From assembly GCA_038205135.1 (NCBI GenBank), contig JBBRCF010000161.1, positions 1 through 6,947 on the forward strand: 6,947 nt of DNA. Direction: 5' to 3'. Positions 1 to 5,436 of the stretch are shown here, one piece after another. The notes beneath the pieces were generated by a model. It ran no database searches. It saw only the letters and a list, made by a program, of their open reading frames with translations, and had not been told where the DNA came from. Every line of letters begins with the position of its first letter. Position 1 is the stretch's first letter. The position numbers and the translations under genes are program-made. The stretch comes from UBA9554 sp038205135. Lineage in GTDB: Bacteria > Pseudomonadota > Alphaproteobacteria > Rhodobacterales > Rhodobacteraceae.

Positions 1-116
1 AGCAGGATCGATTTGCCCGCCCCGGTTTCGCCGGTCAACACGTTCAGACCGGGCTGGAACGCAAGGTCCAGACGGTCGATCAACAACATGTCGCGGATTT
101 CAAGCGAACGCAGCAT
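1..116 (-). CDS. recN: DNA repair ATPase RecN, N-terminal fragment
   Basis: Only the first 38 codons are inside the window; the gene runs off the low-coordinate edge. The translation begins MLRSLEIRDMLLIDRLDL and contains the Walker A P-loop GETGAGKS at residues 29-36, preceded by the 'FQPGLNVLTGETGAGKS' context typical of RecN. RecN is a cytoplasmic SMC-like ATPase that acts at DNA double-strand breaks during recombinational repair. The ATG at 116 is preceded by GAGGGG (119-124), close to the start but usable. It lies 36 nt downstream of bamD on the same strand, so co-transcription with bamD is likely. I found no GTTC-N7-GTTC type LexA box in the short upstream gap. Other SMC/RecF-type ATPases share the P-loop, but the N-terminal sequence fits RecN best. 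Confidence 0.93.
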   Translation of the reverse strand, partial: MLRSLEIRDMLLIDRLDLAFQPGLNVLTGETGAGKSIL

Positions 117-118
117 GG

Positions 119-124
119 CCCCTC
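119..124 (-). promoter_or_regulatory. recN ribosome binding site
   Basis: On the minus strand this reads GAGGGG, with only 2 nt to the ATG at 116, or 4 nt counting from the GAGG core. It is a purine-rich match to the 16S rRNA anti-SD sequence with tighter than average spacing. Confidence 0.5.
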
Positions 125-127
125 GCA

Positions 128-148
128 GGATGGGGCATCACCCCAGCC
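128..148 (-). repeat. Short hairpin between bamD and recN
   Basis: TGGGG (131-135) and CCCCA (141-145) form a perfect 5-bp stem around a 5-nt loop. Two more G-C pairs can form beyond a single mismatch, at 128-129 with 147-148. No T tract follows in the direction of transcription, so it does not look like an intrinsic terminator. It might be an mRNA-processing or stability element, or chance in GC-rich DNA. Confidence 0.35.
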
Positions 149-152
149 CCCT

Positions 153-1025
153 TTACAACCACTGGCCGCGGATTGTCTGCCGATAGATTTGCGCCAACCA
201 GTTTTCGCCACGCGGCTTGGCTTCCAAACCGCGCCCGGTCAACAGCTTGAAACTGTCCTCGTAGAACTCCGAGCTCTGAAAGTTGTGACCAAGGATCGCA
301 CCGGCCGTCTGCGCCTCGTCGGTCAGGCCCAGCGACAGGTAGGCTTCGACCAGACGGTGCAAAGCTTCGGCGGTGTGGCTGGTGGTCTGAAAATCCTCGA
401 CCACGGCGCGGAACCGGTTGATGGCGGCCGGATAATGCTGTTTTTTCAGATAGAAGCGCCCGATTTCCATTTCCTTTGACGCCAGATGATCAAAGGCCAG
501 ATCGAACTTGAGAATCGAAGACCGGGCATATTCGCTGTCCGGATAGCGTTCGATCACGGTGCGCAACGATTGCAGCGCCTGAAACGTCAGGCCCTGATCA
601 CGGCCGACTTCGTCGATCTGATCATAATACGACAGCGCAAGCAGGTATTGCGCATAGGCGGCATCGTCATCGAGCGGGAAAAAGTCGATGTAACGCTGTG
701 CGGCGGACCGGCTTTGTTCGTATTCCTTGGCCTGATGGAATGAAAACGCCTGCATGATCAGGGCGCGCTGGGTCCAGTCAGAATAGGGATACAACCGCTC
801 GATTTCGCCAAAGAAGTACGCGGCGTCTTCGGGACGCTTGCGGTCAAGTTCGTATTCGCCCCGGGTAAATATCTGTTCTGCGGTGTAGGTTTCCAACGGC
901 ACCCGTGACACACGCGGGTCAGACCTGTCGCCGCACCCCGCCAGCACCAGCATCACCATGCCGGCCGCCATGACCTGCGCCACGGACCGCATCTGGAACC
1001 GCTTGCCTGTCATGCCCGTATTCAC
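153..1025 (-). CDS. bamD: Outer membrane assembly lipoprotein BamD (ComL/YfiO)
   Basis: This 290-residue protein is an outer-membrane lipoprotein of the Bam complex, which folds and inserts beta-barrel proteins. The N terminus is a lipoprotein signal: a basic start, a hydrophobic stretch (about residues 15-29) and a lipobox LAGC at 28-31, giving lipidated Cys31. Gly at +2 is compatible with outer-membrane sorting. From about residue 48 to 260 there are TPR-like helical pairs, for example around 'AEQIFTRGEYELDRKRPEDA' and the 'HYPAAINRFRAVVEDF' segment, as in the BamD fold. The length matches alphaproteobacterial members, which are longer than the roughly 245-residue E. coli protein. The longest frame starts with GTG at 1025. 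An ATG four codons later (1011-1013) has AGGGG about 11 nt upstream and could be the true start. The stop is TAA. It is downstream of lpxC and upstream of recN. Confidence 0.95.
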   Translation of the reverse strand: MNTGMTGKRFQMRSVAQVMAAGMVMLVLAGCGDRSDPRVSRVPLETYTAEQIFTRGEYELDRKRPEDAAYFFGEIERLYPYSDWTQRALIMQAFSFHQAKEYEQSRSAAQRYIDFFPLDDDAAYAQYLLALSYYDQIDEVGRDQGLTFQALQSLRTVIERYPDSEYARSSILKFDLAFDHLASKEMEIGRFYLKKQHYPAAINRFRAVVEDFQTTSHTAEALHRLVEAYLSLGLTDEAQTAGAILGHNFQSSEFYEDSFKLLTGRGLEAKPRGENWLAQIYRQTIRGQWL

Positions 1026-1040
1026 CCCTGTCTGCCTGTC

Positions 1041-1054
1041 GGCACCTGCGTGCC
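1041..1054 (-). repeat. Hairpin just upstream of the bamD start
   Basis: GGCAC (1041-1045) and GTGCC (1050-1054) form a perfect 5-bp stem with a 4-nt loop. It lies 15 nt before the GTG at 1025, next to the ribosome binding region, where it could influence initiation or start choice. It could also be chance. Confidence 0.35.
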
Positions 1055-1076
1055 AGACCTGATTGCCATGCGGTCT
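1055..1076 (-). repeat. Inverted repeat overlapping the bamD promoter-like motif
   Basis: AGACC (1055-1059) and GGTCT (1072-1076) are perfect 5-nt inverted arms around a 12-nt loop. They abut the hairpin at 1041-1054. The distal arm overlaps the CTAGAC -10-like motif. If that promoter is used the hairpin would not be fully transcribed, so it can act as RNA only on read-through transcripts from lpxC. Confidence 0.3.
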
Positions 1077-1106
1077 AGCACAGAAAAATCCGGGGCAAAA
1101 CGTCTT

Positions 1107-1136
1107 TGGCGCAAATTGTTGTGGGCTGCTGCGCCA
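1107..1136 (-). repeat. 7-bp inverted repeat downstream of lpxC
   Basis: TGGCGCA (1107-1113) and TGCGCCA (1130-1136) are perfect inverted arms of 7 bp around a 16-nt loop, starting 16 nt after the lpxC stop. Only a TTTT run follows, about 6 nt past the stem, so it is a weak terminator at best. It may attenuate transcription or protect the lpxC 3' end. Confidence 0.4.
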
Positions 1137-1151
1137 CGATGTCGCCGCCGC

Positions 1152-2072
1152 TCACGCGACCGCAGGCAGTTCCCCGGCATGCACACCCGCGCCCGGCAGA
1201 CGCGCGGCCATGGCCGCATCGCAGACCACCGTCCGGAATGCGGTGGGGTCCGCGAACAGCTGGCGCAGCAGGTCATTCGTCACCGCATGCCCAGCCCGAT
1301 GGCCGGTGTAGCGCCCGATCAGCGGCGAACCCGTCAATGCCAGATCTCCCAATGCATCCAGCATCTTGTGGCGCACAGCTTCGTCGGAATACCGCAACCC
1401 GCCGGGGCTGAGAACGTGCGGGCCATCGACAACGACCGCGTTTTCCAGCGTGCCACCCAACGCCAACCCCTGCGCCCGCATCGCATCCACATCAGCCTTG
1501 CGGCAGAAGGTGCGGCTGTCGCACAGTTCCCGCACAAAGCTGCCGTTGGCCATGTTCAGCGTCTTGGTCTGCACGCCGATCGCCTGATCAGAAAATTCGA
1601 TGCGGAAATCGATCCGCAGGTTCACCGCAGGATCCAGCCGCGCCATCGCGTCACCGCGCCGGACCTCGACGGATTTCAGCACTTCGATCGCGCGCACCGG
1701 CACGTTCAGAACATGCAGGCCGGTGGCCAGGATCGCCCGGACGAATTCCACGGCCGACCCGTCGAGGATCGGCACTTCGGGTCCGTCGATATCCAGCCGC
1801 GCGTTATGCACGCCGCATCCCGCCAGCGCCGCCATGACATGTTCGATGGTCGACACCGATACGCCGGCCGCGTTTGCAATCAGGGTGCACAGCGGCGACT
1901 GGTGCACCGCATCCCAACGCGCGGGAACCAGCGGATCGCGGTCCGTCACATCGACCCGGCGAAACCAGATCCCGGTGTCTGCCGGGGCAGGACGGATTAC
2001 CAGACGGGCCGGCGCACCGGAATGCAATCCGTGGCCGGTCAGGACGATCGCTGATTTCACTGTTGTCTGCAC
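1152..2072 (-). CDS. lpxC: UDP-3-O-acyl-N-acetylglucosamine deacetylase LpxC
   Basis: This cytoplasmic zinc amidase removes the acetyl group from UDP-3-O-acyl-GlcNAc, the committed step of lipid A synthesis. At 306 residues it matches the usual length (E. coli 305). By family alignment the zinc ligands are His78 (in STIEHVMAAL), His235 and Asp239 (in RHKMLDALGDL). The catalytic base is Glu77 and the general acid is His262 (in GHRAGHAVTNDLLR). The SRTFC segment with Thr188 corresponds to the conserved active-site threonine. The N-terminal VLTGHGLHSG motif is also characteristic. The start is GTG at 2072, chosen because AAAGGA (2080-2085) sits 7 nt upstream. It follows ftsZ across a 191-nt gap containing a terminator, so it is probably transcribed separately. 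All key residues are present. Confidence 0.97.
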   Translation of the reverse strand: MQTTVKSAIVLTGHGLHSGAPARLVIRPAPADTGIWFRRVDVTDRDPLVPARWDAVHQSPLCTLIANAAGVSVSTIEHVMAALAGCGVHNARLDIDGPEVPILDGSAVEFVRAILATGLHVLNVPVRAIEVLKSVEVRRGDAMARLDPAVNLRIDFRIEFSDQAIGVQTKTLNMANGSFVRELCDSRTFCRKADVDAMRAQGLALGGTLENAVVVDGPHVLSPGGLRYSDEAVRHKMLDALGDLALTGSPLIGRYTGHRAGHAVTNDLLRQLFADPTAFRTVVCDAAMAARLPGAGVHAGELPAVA

Positions 2073-2076
2073 GTCA

Positions 2077-2085
2077 GAATCCTTT
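2077..2085 (-). promoter_or_regulatory. lpxC ribosome binding site overlapping a GANTC site
   Basis: AAAGGA (2080-2085) lies 7 nt before the GTG start at 2072, a good Shine-Dalgarno sequence that compensates for the weaker start codon and fixes the start. GATTC (2077-2081) overlaps it. GANTC is the target of the alphaproteobacterial CcrM adenine methyltransferase. Its position in the leader rather than the promoter makes a regulatory role uncertain. Confidence 0.7.
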
Positions 2086-2112
2086 TGCCGCTACCGGCAT
2101 GGTCTGACGCCT

Positions 2113-2140
2113 GTCTAAAACTTGTGACAAAGGGGCTCAA
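2113..2140 (-). promoter_or_regulatory. Candidate lpxC promoter
   Basis: On the minus strand TTGAGC (2135-2140) and TTAGAC (2113-2118) are separated by 16 nt and resemble -35 and -10 elements. They lie downstream of the ftsZ terminator and about 41 nt before the lpxC start, where a promoter is needed. TTGTGACAA (2122-2130), an odd palindrome with 4-nt arms, fills much of the spacer and could be an operator. The assignment rests on position and partial consensus only. Confidence 0.4.
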
Positions 2141-2159
2141 CTCACGCTTTGCAACGGTA

Positions 2160-2178
2160 TGTGTCAGGAGCGGACACA
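2160..2178 (-). repeat. Spaced inverted repeat upstream of the lpxC promoter
   Basis: TGTGTC (2160-2165) and GACACA (2173-2178) are perfect 6-nt inverted arms around 7 nt, so the centres are about one helical turn apart, as for a dimeric regulator's site. It lies about 20 bp upstream of the candidate -35 element. I do not recognise a specific regulator. Confidence 0.35.
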
Positions 2179-2212
2179 CACGCATCGCCGCAAAAACCGC
2201 TGATGCCAAACG

Positions 2213-2240
2213 AAAAAGGGCCGCTCTTGCGAGCAGCCCC
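2213..2240 (-). terminator. Rho-independent terminator after ftsZ
   Basis: In the minus-strand transcript a 9-bp stem (arms 2231-2239 and 2218-2226, with one G-U wobble) closes a GCAA tetraloop and is followed at once by five U residues (2217-2213). It begins about 25 nt after the ftsZ stop. GC-rich stem, stable GNRA-type loop and U tract are the standard features of an intrinsic terminator. It should end most ftsZ transcripts and insulate lpxC. Confidence 0.88.
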
Positions 2241-2263
2241 CTGTTGCGTTGTTGCAATATGTA

Positions 2264-3931
2264 TCAGTTGGCCTGCCGGCGCAGGAACGCCGGGATTTCG
2301 ATCTTGTCTTGTTCGGGGCCACCATCCGCACGCGGACGCGGCGCAGATTGCGGCTGGGGCGCCTGCGCCGCCTGTGTCCGCATCGCGGGTTGCGCCGGGG
2401 GCTGGACCCGCGGCGGCAAGGCCGGGGCCTCTGCGCTGTGACCCGTCATGCGATTGATCAGCGAGTTGATGCCAAACCGTCCGACCGGTGCTTCGGCCGG
2501 TTGCGGCGCGGGGCGTGGGGCTGCAGCCGTCGGGGCCGTCCGCTGGACCGCGGCGCTCAGGCGGGCCATCGCTTCGGCCGAGGGCGTGCCGGGCGCGGGG
2601 GCGCGGGGGGCCACAAAATCCTCTGCAGAATCGGTCATGTCGTTGCGCGGCTGGAATTGCGGCATCGCGGGCTTGTAGGCGGGCGGCGGCAGATCATCCA
2701 CCGCTTCGTCTTCGTAGTCGTCAAAGATGTCCTCGGCCTGATCCTGGGCGGCGGCGCGGCGCACATCCAGCCCCTGATCGAACAGCGAAGGTTCCGTCTG
2801 TTGCGGGGCAGGTGCCGCGGTCACCGACGTGACTTGCAACGTCGGCATCATCTGCGGCGCAGGCGCGGCGGCCCGGCTGTCGCCATGCGACATCCCAACG
2901 GCCACGGATTGTTTAAGCGGCTGCGCCATCGACCGGCGCGGCACCGGCAGTTCCTGCCGCGTATCGGCCGCGTCGATCCCGGTCGCCACGACGGACACCC
3001 GGATCGCGCCGATCATGTCGTCATCCAGCGTGGACCCGACGATGATGTTCGCTTCGGGGTCGACTTCTTCGCGGATGCGGTTGGCGGCTTCGTCGAGTTC
3101 GAACAGCGTCAGGTCCGGCCCACCGGTGATGTTGATCAGCACGCCACGCGCACCGCGCAACGAGATTTCGTCCAGCAGCGGGTTTGCGATCGCCTTTTCG
3201 GCGGCCTGGATCGCGCGATCTTCGCCCGTGGCCTCGCCAGTGCCCATCATTGCCTTGCCCATTTCGTCCATCACCGACCGGACGTCGGCAAAGTCGAGGT
3301 TGATCATGCCGGGCCGCACCATCAGGTCAGTGACGCCCTTGACGCCCTGATACAGCACGTCATCGGCCAGCGCGAACGCCTCGGTGAAAGTGGTTTTTTC
3401 GTTTGCCAGCCGGAACAGGTTCTGGTTCGGGATGATAATCAGCGTATCGACCACACGCTGCAGCGCATCGACGCCATCTTCGGCCTGACGCATCCGCTTG
3501 GCGCCCTCAAACTGGAACGGTTTCGTCACCACGCCCACGGTCAGCACACCCAGTTCACGCGCGGCCTGCGCGATGATCGGCGCGGCACCGGTGCCAGTAC
3601 CGCCGCCCATGCCGGCCGTGATGAAACACATGTGTGCGCCGGCGAGATGATCGACAATCTGTTCGATGCTTTCTTCGGCGGCGGCAGCGCCCACAGCGGC
3701 CTTGGCGCCCGCGCCCAGACCTTCGGTCACTTTCACGCCCAACTGGATGCGGCATTCGGCGCGCGATTGCGCCAGTGCCTGCGCATCGGTGTTGGCGACC
3801 ACGAAGTCGCAGCCGGTCAATTCCTTGGCGATCATGTTGTTCACGGCGTTACCGCCGGCACCCCCAACCCCGAACACGATGATCCGTGGCTTGAGTTCGT
3901 TCTGTCCGGGCAAGGAAAGGTTGAGTGCCAT
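2264..3931 (-). CDS. ftsZ: Cell division GTPase FtsZ
   Basis: FtsZ is the cytoplasmic tubulin homologue that polymerises into the division ring. The 555-residue protein has an N-terminal GTP-binding domain with GVGGAGGNAVNNM (residues 21-33) and the tubulin signature GGGTGTG (109-115). The catalytic T7 loop NLDFAD follows at 210-215. The globular core ends near residue 320. A Pro/Ala-rich linker of about 220 residues follows, with an acidic patch at 396-412, a helix-like islet at 447-463 and a second islet RFGINSLINRMTGH at 485-498. The conserved C-terminal peptide KIEIPAFLRRQAN (543-555), which binds FtsA and other partners, ends the protein. It is much longer than E. coli FtsZ (383) because of the linker, as is usual in alphaproteobacteria. 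The start is ATG with a modest SD, GGCGGA (3939-3944), 7 nt upstream. It follows ftsA by 173 nt. Confidence 0.98.
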   Translation of the reverse strand: MALNLSLPGQNELKPRIIVFGVGGAGGNAVNNMIAKELTGCDFVVANTDAQALAQSRAECRIQLGVKVTEGLGAGAKAAVGAAAAEESIEQIVDHLAGAHMCFITAGMGGGTGTGAAPIIAQAARELGVLTVGVVTKPFQFEGAKRMRQAEDGVDALQRVVDTLIIIPNQNLFRLANEKTTFTEAFALADDVLYQGVKGVTDLMVRPGMINLDFADVRSVMDEMGKAMMGTGEATGEDRAIQAAEKAIANPLLDEISLRGARGVLINITGGPDLTLFELDEAANRIREEVDPEANIIVGSTLDDDMIGAIRVSVVATGIDAADTRQELPVPRRSMAQPLKQSVAVGMSHGDSRAAAPAPQMMPTLQVTSVTAAPAPQQTEPSLFDQGLDVRRAAAQDQAEDIFDDYEDEAVDDLPPPAYKPAMPQFQPRNDMTDSAEDFVAPRAPAPGTPSAEAMARLSAAVQRTAPTAAAPRPAPQPAEAPVGRFGINSLINRMTGHSAEAPALPPRVQPPAQPAMRTQAAQAPQPQSAPRPRADGGPEQDKIEIPAFLRRQAN

Positions 3932-4104
3932 GGTGTCATCCGCCTGAGTTATGATCCGCCGCCGCGGAGGTTTTTATGCCAATTCTGCGTCATTCTTACC
4001 GATTACGCCGGTTTCGTCACGCGAAAAACGCGCAGGACATACTAAATGTGGCATTTGCAAGTCCGTTTGACGCGGGATTTTGCCGATATGCAGACATGTT
4101 GCGT
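3932..4104 (-). promoter_or_regulatory. ftsA-ftsZ intergenic region with possible ftsZ promoter
   Basis: This 173-nt gap contrasts with the overlapping genes just upstream. On the minus strand GTGACG (4015-4020) and AAGAAT (3992-3997) are 17 nt apart, each a 4/6 match to the sigma-70 type consensus. A small hairpin (TCCGC and GCGGA arms around GGCG) lies upstream of the SD. No clear terminator follows ftsA, so ftsZ probably also receives read-through. I saw no TTAA-N7-TTAA CtrA site or GANTC methylation site in the gap. A dedicated ftsZ promoter here is common in bacteria, but the exact elements are uncertain. Confidence 0.35.
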
Positions 4105-5436
4105 TCACCAGTTGTCTTTGAACCATTTCATCGCCCGGCGCAGGCTGCGGGCCGGCAGCCGATCCACCGGAAGTTCGAAATCCCACCATTCGTCCTGCGG
4201 ATGCGCGGTGAACAGGCACAGCCCGACCGCGCTGGCGAATCCGGGTCCGGTGGCCGCCTGCGGCAGACCATGCACCCGCAACGGCCGCCCAAGCCGCACC
4301 TGATGCCCAAGGATTCGGCTGGCCAATCCGTCAAGCCCGGGGATCTGACTGCCGCCGCCGGTCAGCACGATCTGCTGGCTGGGCAGGTGGTCGAAACCGG
4401 CCGCATCCAGACGGGCACGCACTTCTTCCAGGATCTCTTCGACGCGGGGTTTCATGATGCCGATCAGTTCGGCGCGGCTGACCGTGCGGCGGTCATGTTC
4501 CCAATCGCCGGTTTCGCCGCCGATCTCGATCGCCTCGCGGTCATCCATGCCGGTGGCAACCACCCCGCCGTAAAAGGTCTTGATCCGTTCGGCGGTGGTC
4601 TGCGACACCGACAGGCCCATGGAAATGTCGTTGGTCACATGATCGCCGCCCATCCGCACGGCGTCGGAATAGATCATGTGCCGCTTCATGAAGATGGAAA
4701 TGCCGGTCGCCCCACCGCCCATGTCGATGCAGGCCGCGCCCAGTTCCTGTTCGTCCTCGACCAGCGACGAAATCCCCGACACATAGGCCGACGATGCCAC
4801 ACCAGCCAGTTCCAGATCACAGCGTTTAACGCAATGCGCCAGATTCTGGATCGCCACCCCGTCCACTGTCAGCATGTGCATGTCGGTCGCCAACCGCTGG
4901 CCCATCTGGCCACGCGGATCTTCCAGTCCGGACCGGTGATCCAGCGCGAAATTCACCGGATGGGCATGCAGAACCTCGCGCCCCTCGCCGAAATCCGGCA
5001 CATCGCAGGCCGACAACACCCGGCTAACATCCTGTTCGGTGACGATATGGCCTTCCAGATCGACCGTCCCCGCCACGCCATAGCTGCGCGGTTCGGCCCC
5101 CGCAAAACAGGCCACCACGTGATCGACCCGGATATTCGCCATCTTTTGCGCCGCCTGCAGCGCCGTGCGGATCGCGCGTTCGGTTTCCTGCATCGCGTGG
5201 ATTTCACCGAATTTCACCCCGCGCGACCGGGTGGTGGCCGCGCCGATCACCCGAAATCCGGCCTGTCCCGCCAGACTGCCGATGCCGTCGCCTTCGGGAC
5301 TGGCCCCGCCATCGAACCGCAGCACCAGACAGGCGATCTTTGACGATCCCACGTCAAGAATGGCCACCACACCGCGCTGCATGGCCACCTTGCGCATGTT
5401 CCGCATCGCGCGCTGCGATTGGTAAAGTTCGATCAT
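4105..5436 (-). CDS. ftsA: Cell division protein FtsA
   Basis: FtsA is the actin-like ATPase that tethers FtsZ filaments to the inner membrane and recruits later division proteins. The 443-residue protein shows the actin-fold phosphate-1 motif AILDVGSSKIACLVL with Asp28. It also has the FtsA-specific 1C/SHS2 region (about 95-180), the phosphate-2 motif CIDMGGGATG with Asp238, and the adenosine motif IVLTGGG at 356-362. The C terminus, RRAMKWFKDNW, is the amphipathic membrane-targeting helix. The frame is open further upstream to 5478, but the ATG at 5436 is chosen. It overlaps the ftsQ stop as ATGA, has AAGGGG (5446-5451) 9 nt upstream, and gives the family's normal N terminus (MIELYQSQRAMRNMRK). 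The overlap suggests translational coupling to ftsQ. Confidence 0.97.
   Translation of the reverse strand: MIELYQSQRAMRNMRKVAMQRGVVAILDVGSSKIACLVLRFDGGASPEGDGIGSLAGQAGFRVIGAATTRSRGVKFGEIHAMQETERAIRTALQAAQKMANIRVDHVVACFAGAEPRSYGVAGTVDLEGHIVTEQDVSRVLSACDVPDFGEGREVLHAHPVNFALDHRSGLEDPRGQMGQRLATDMHMLTVDGVAIQNLAHCVKRCDLELAGVASSAYVSGISSLVEDEQELGAACIDMGGGATGISIFMKRHMIYSDAVRMGGDHVTNDISMGLSVSQTTAERIKTFYGGVVATGMDDREAIEIGGETGDWEHDRRTVSRAELIGIMKPRVEEILEEVRARLDAAGFDHLPSQQIVLTGGGSQIPGLDGLASRILGHQVRLGRPLRVHGLPQAATGPGFASAVGLCLFTAHPQDEWWDFELPVDRLPARSLRRAMKWFKDNW

Larger units (their letters stand above)
1026..1151 (-). promoter_or_regulatory. lpxC-bamD spacer with weak promoter-like sequence
   Basis: This is a 126-nt spacer. 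On the minus strand a CTAGAC motif (1073-1078) resembles a -10 element and lies 16 nt downstream of TTTTGC (1095-1100), a poor -35 match, with an AT-rich spacer. If used, it would give bamD a short leader. A related TTAGAC motif occurs in the candidate lpxC promoter. The spacer also holds three short inverted repeats, listed separately. Read-through from lpxC is an equally good explanation for bamD expression. Confidence 0.25.

Noticed and set aside
117..300. LexA (SOS) box upstream of recN
   Set aside because: I searched for GTTC-N7-GTTC and GAAC-N7-GAAC in the gap and the end of bamD and found none. The isolated GAAC occurrences near here lack a partner.
1050..2054. 334-codon plus-strand frame opposite lpxC
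   Set aside because: It mirrors lpxC, has Arg/His-rich content, and lacks any domain or sensible start context.
4020..4032. CGCG-AAAAA-CGCG hairpin as an ftsA terminator
   Set aside because: The stem is only 4 bp and the A/T run is in the loop, not after the stem, so it does not fit an intrinsic terminator.
2249..4045. 598-codon open frame on the plus strand antisense to ftsZ
   Set aside because: It is very rich in Arg, Gly and His with no recognisable domain, and lies almost wholly opposite a well-supported ftsZ. High third-position GC in the sense gene suppresses antisense stops.
3976..5343. 455-codon open frame on the plus strand antisense to ftsA
   Set aside because: Its composition is low in plausible structure, it has no motif, and it runs opposite a complete ftsA with all actin-fold motifs.
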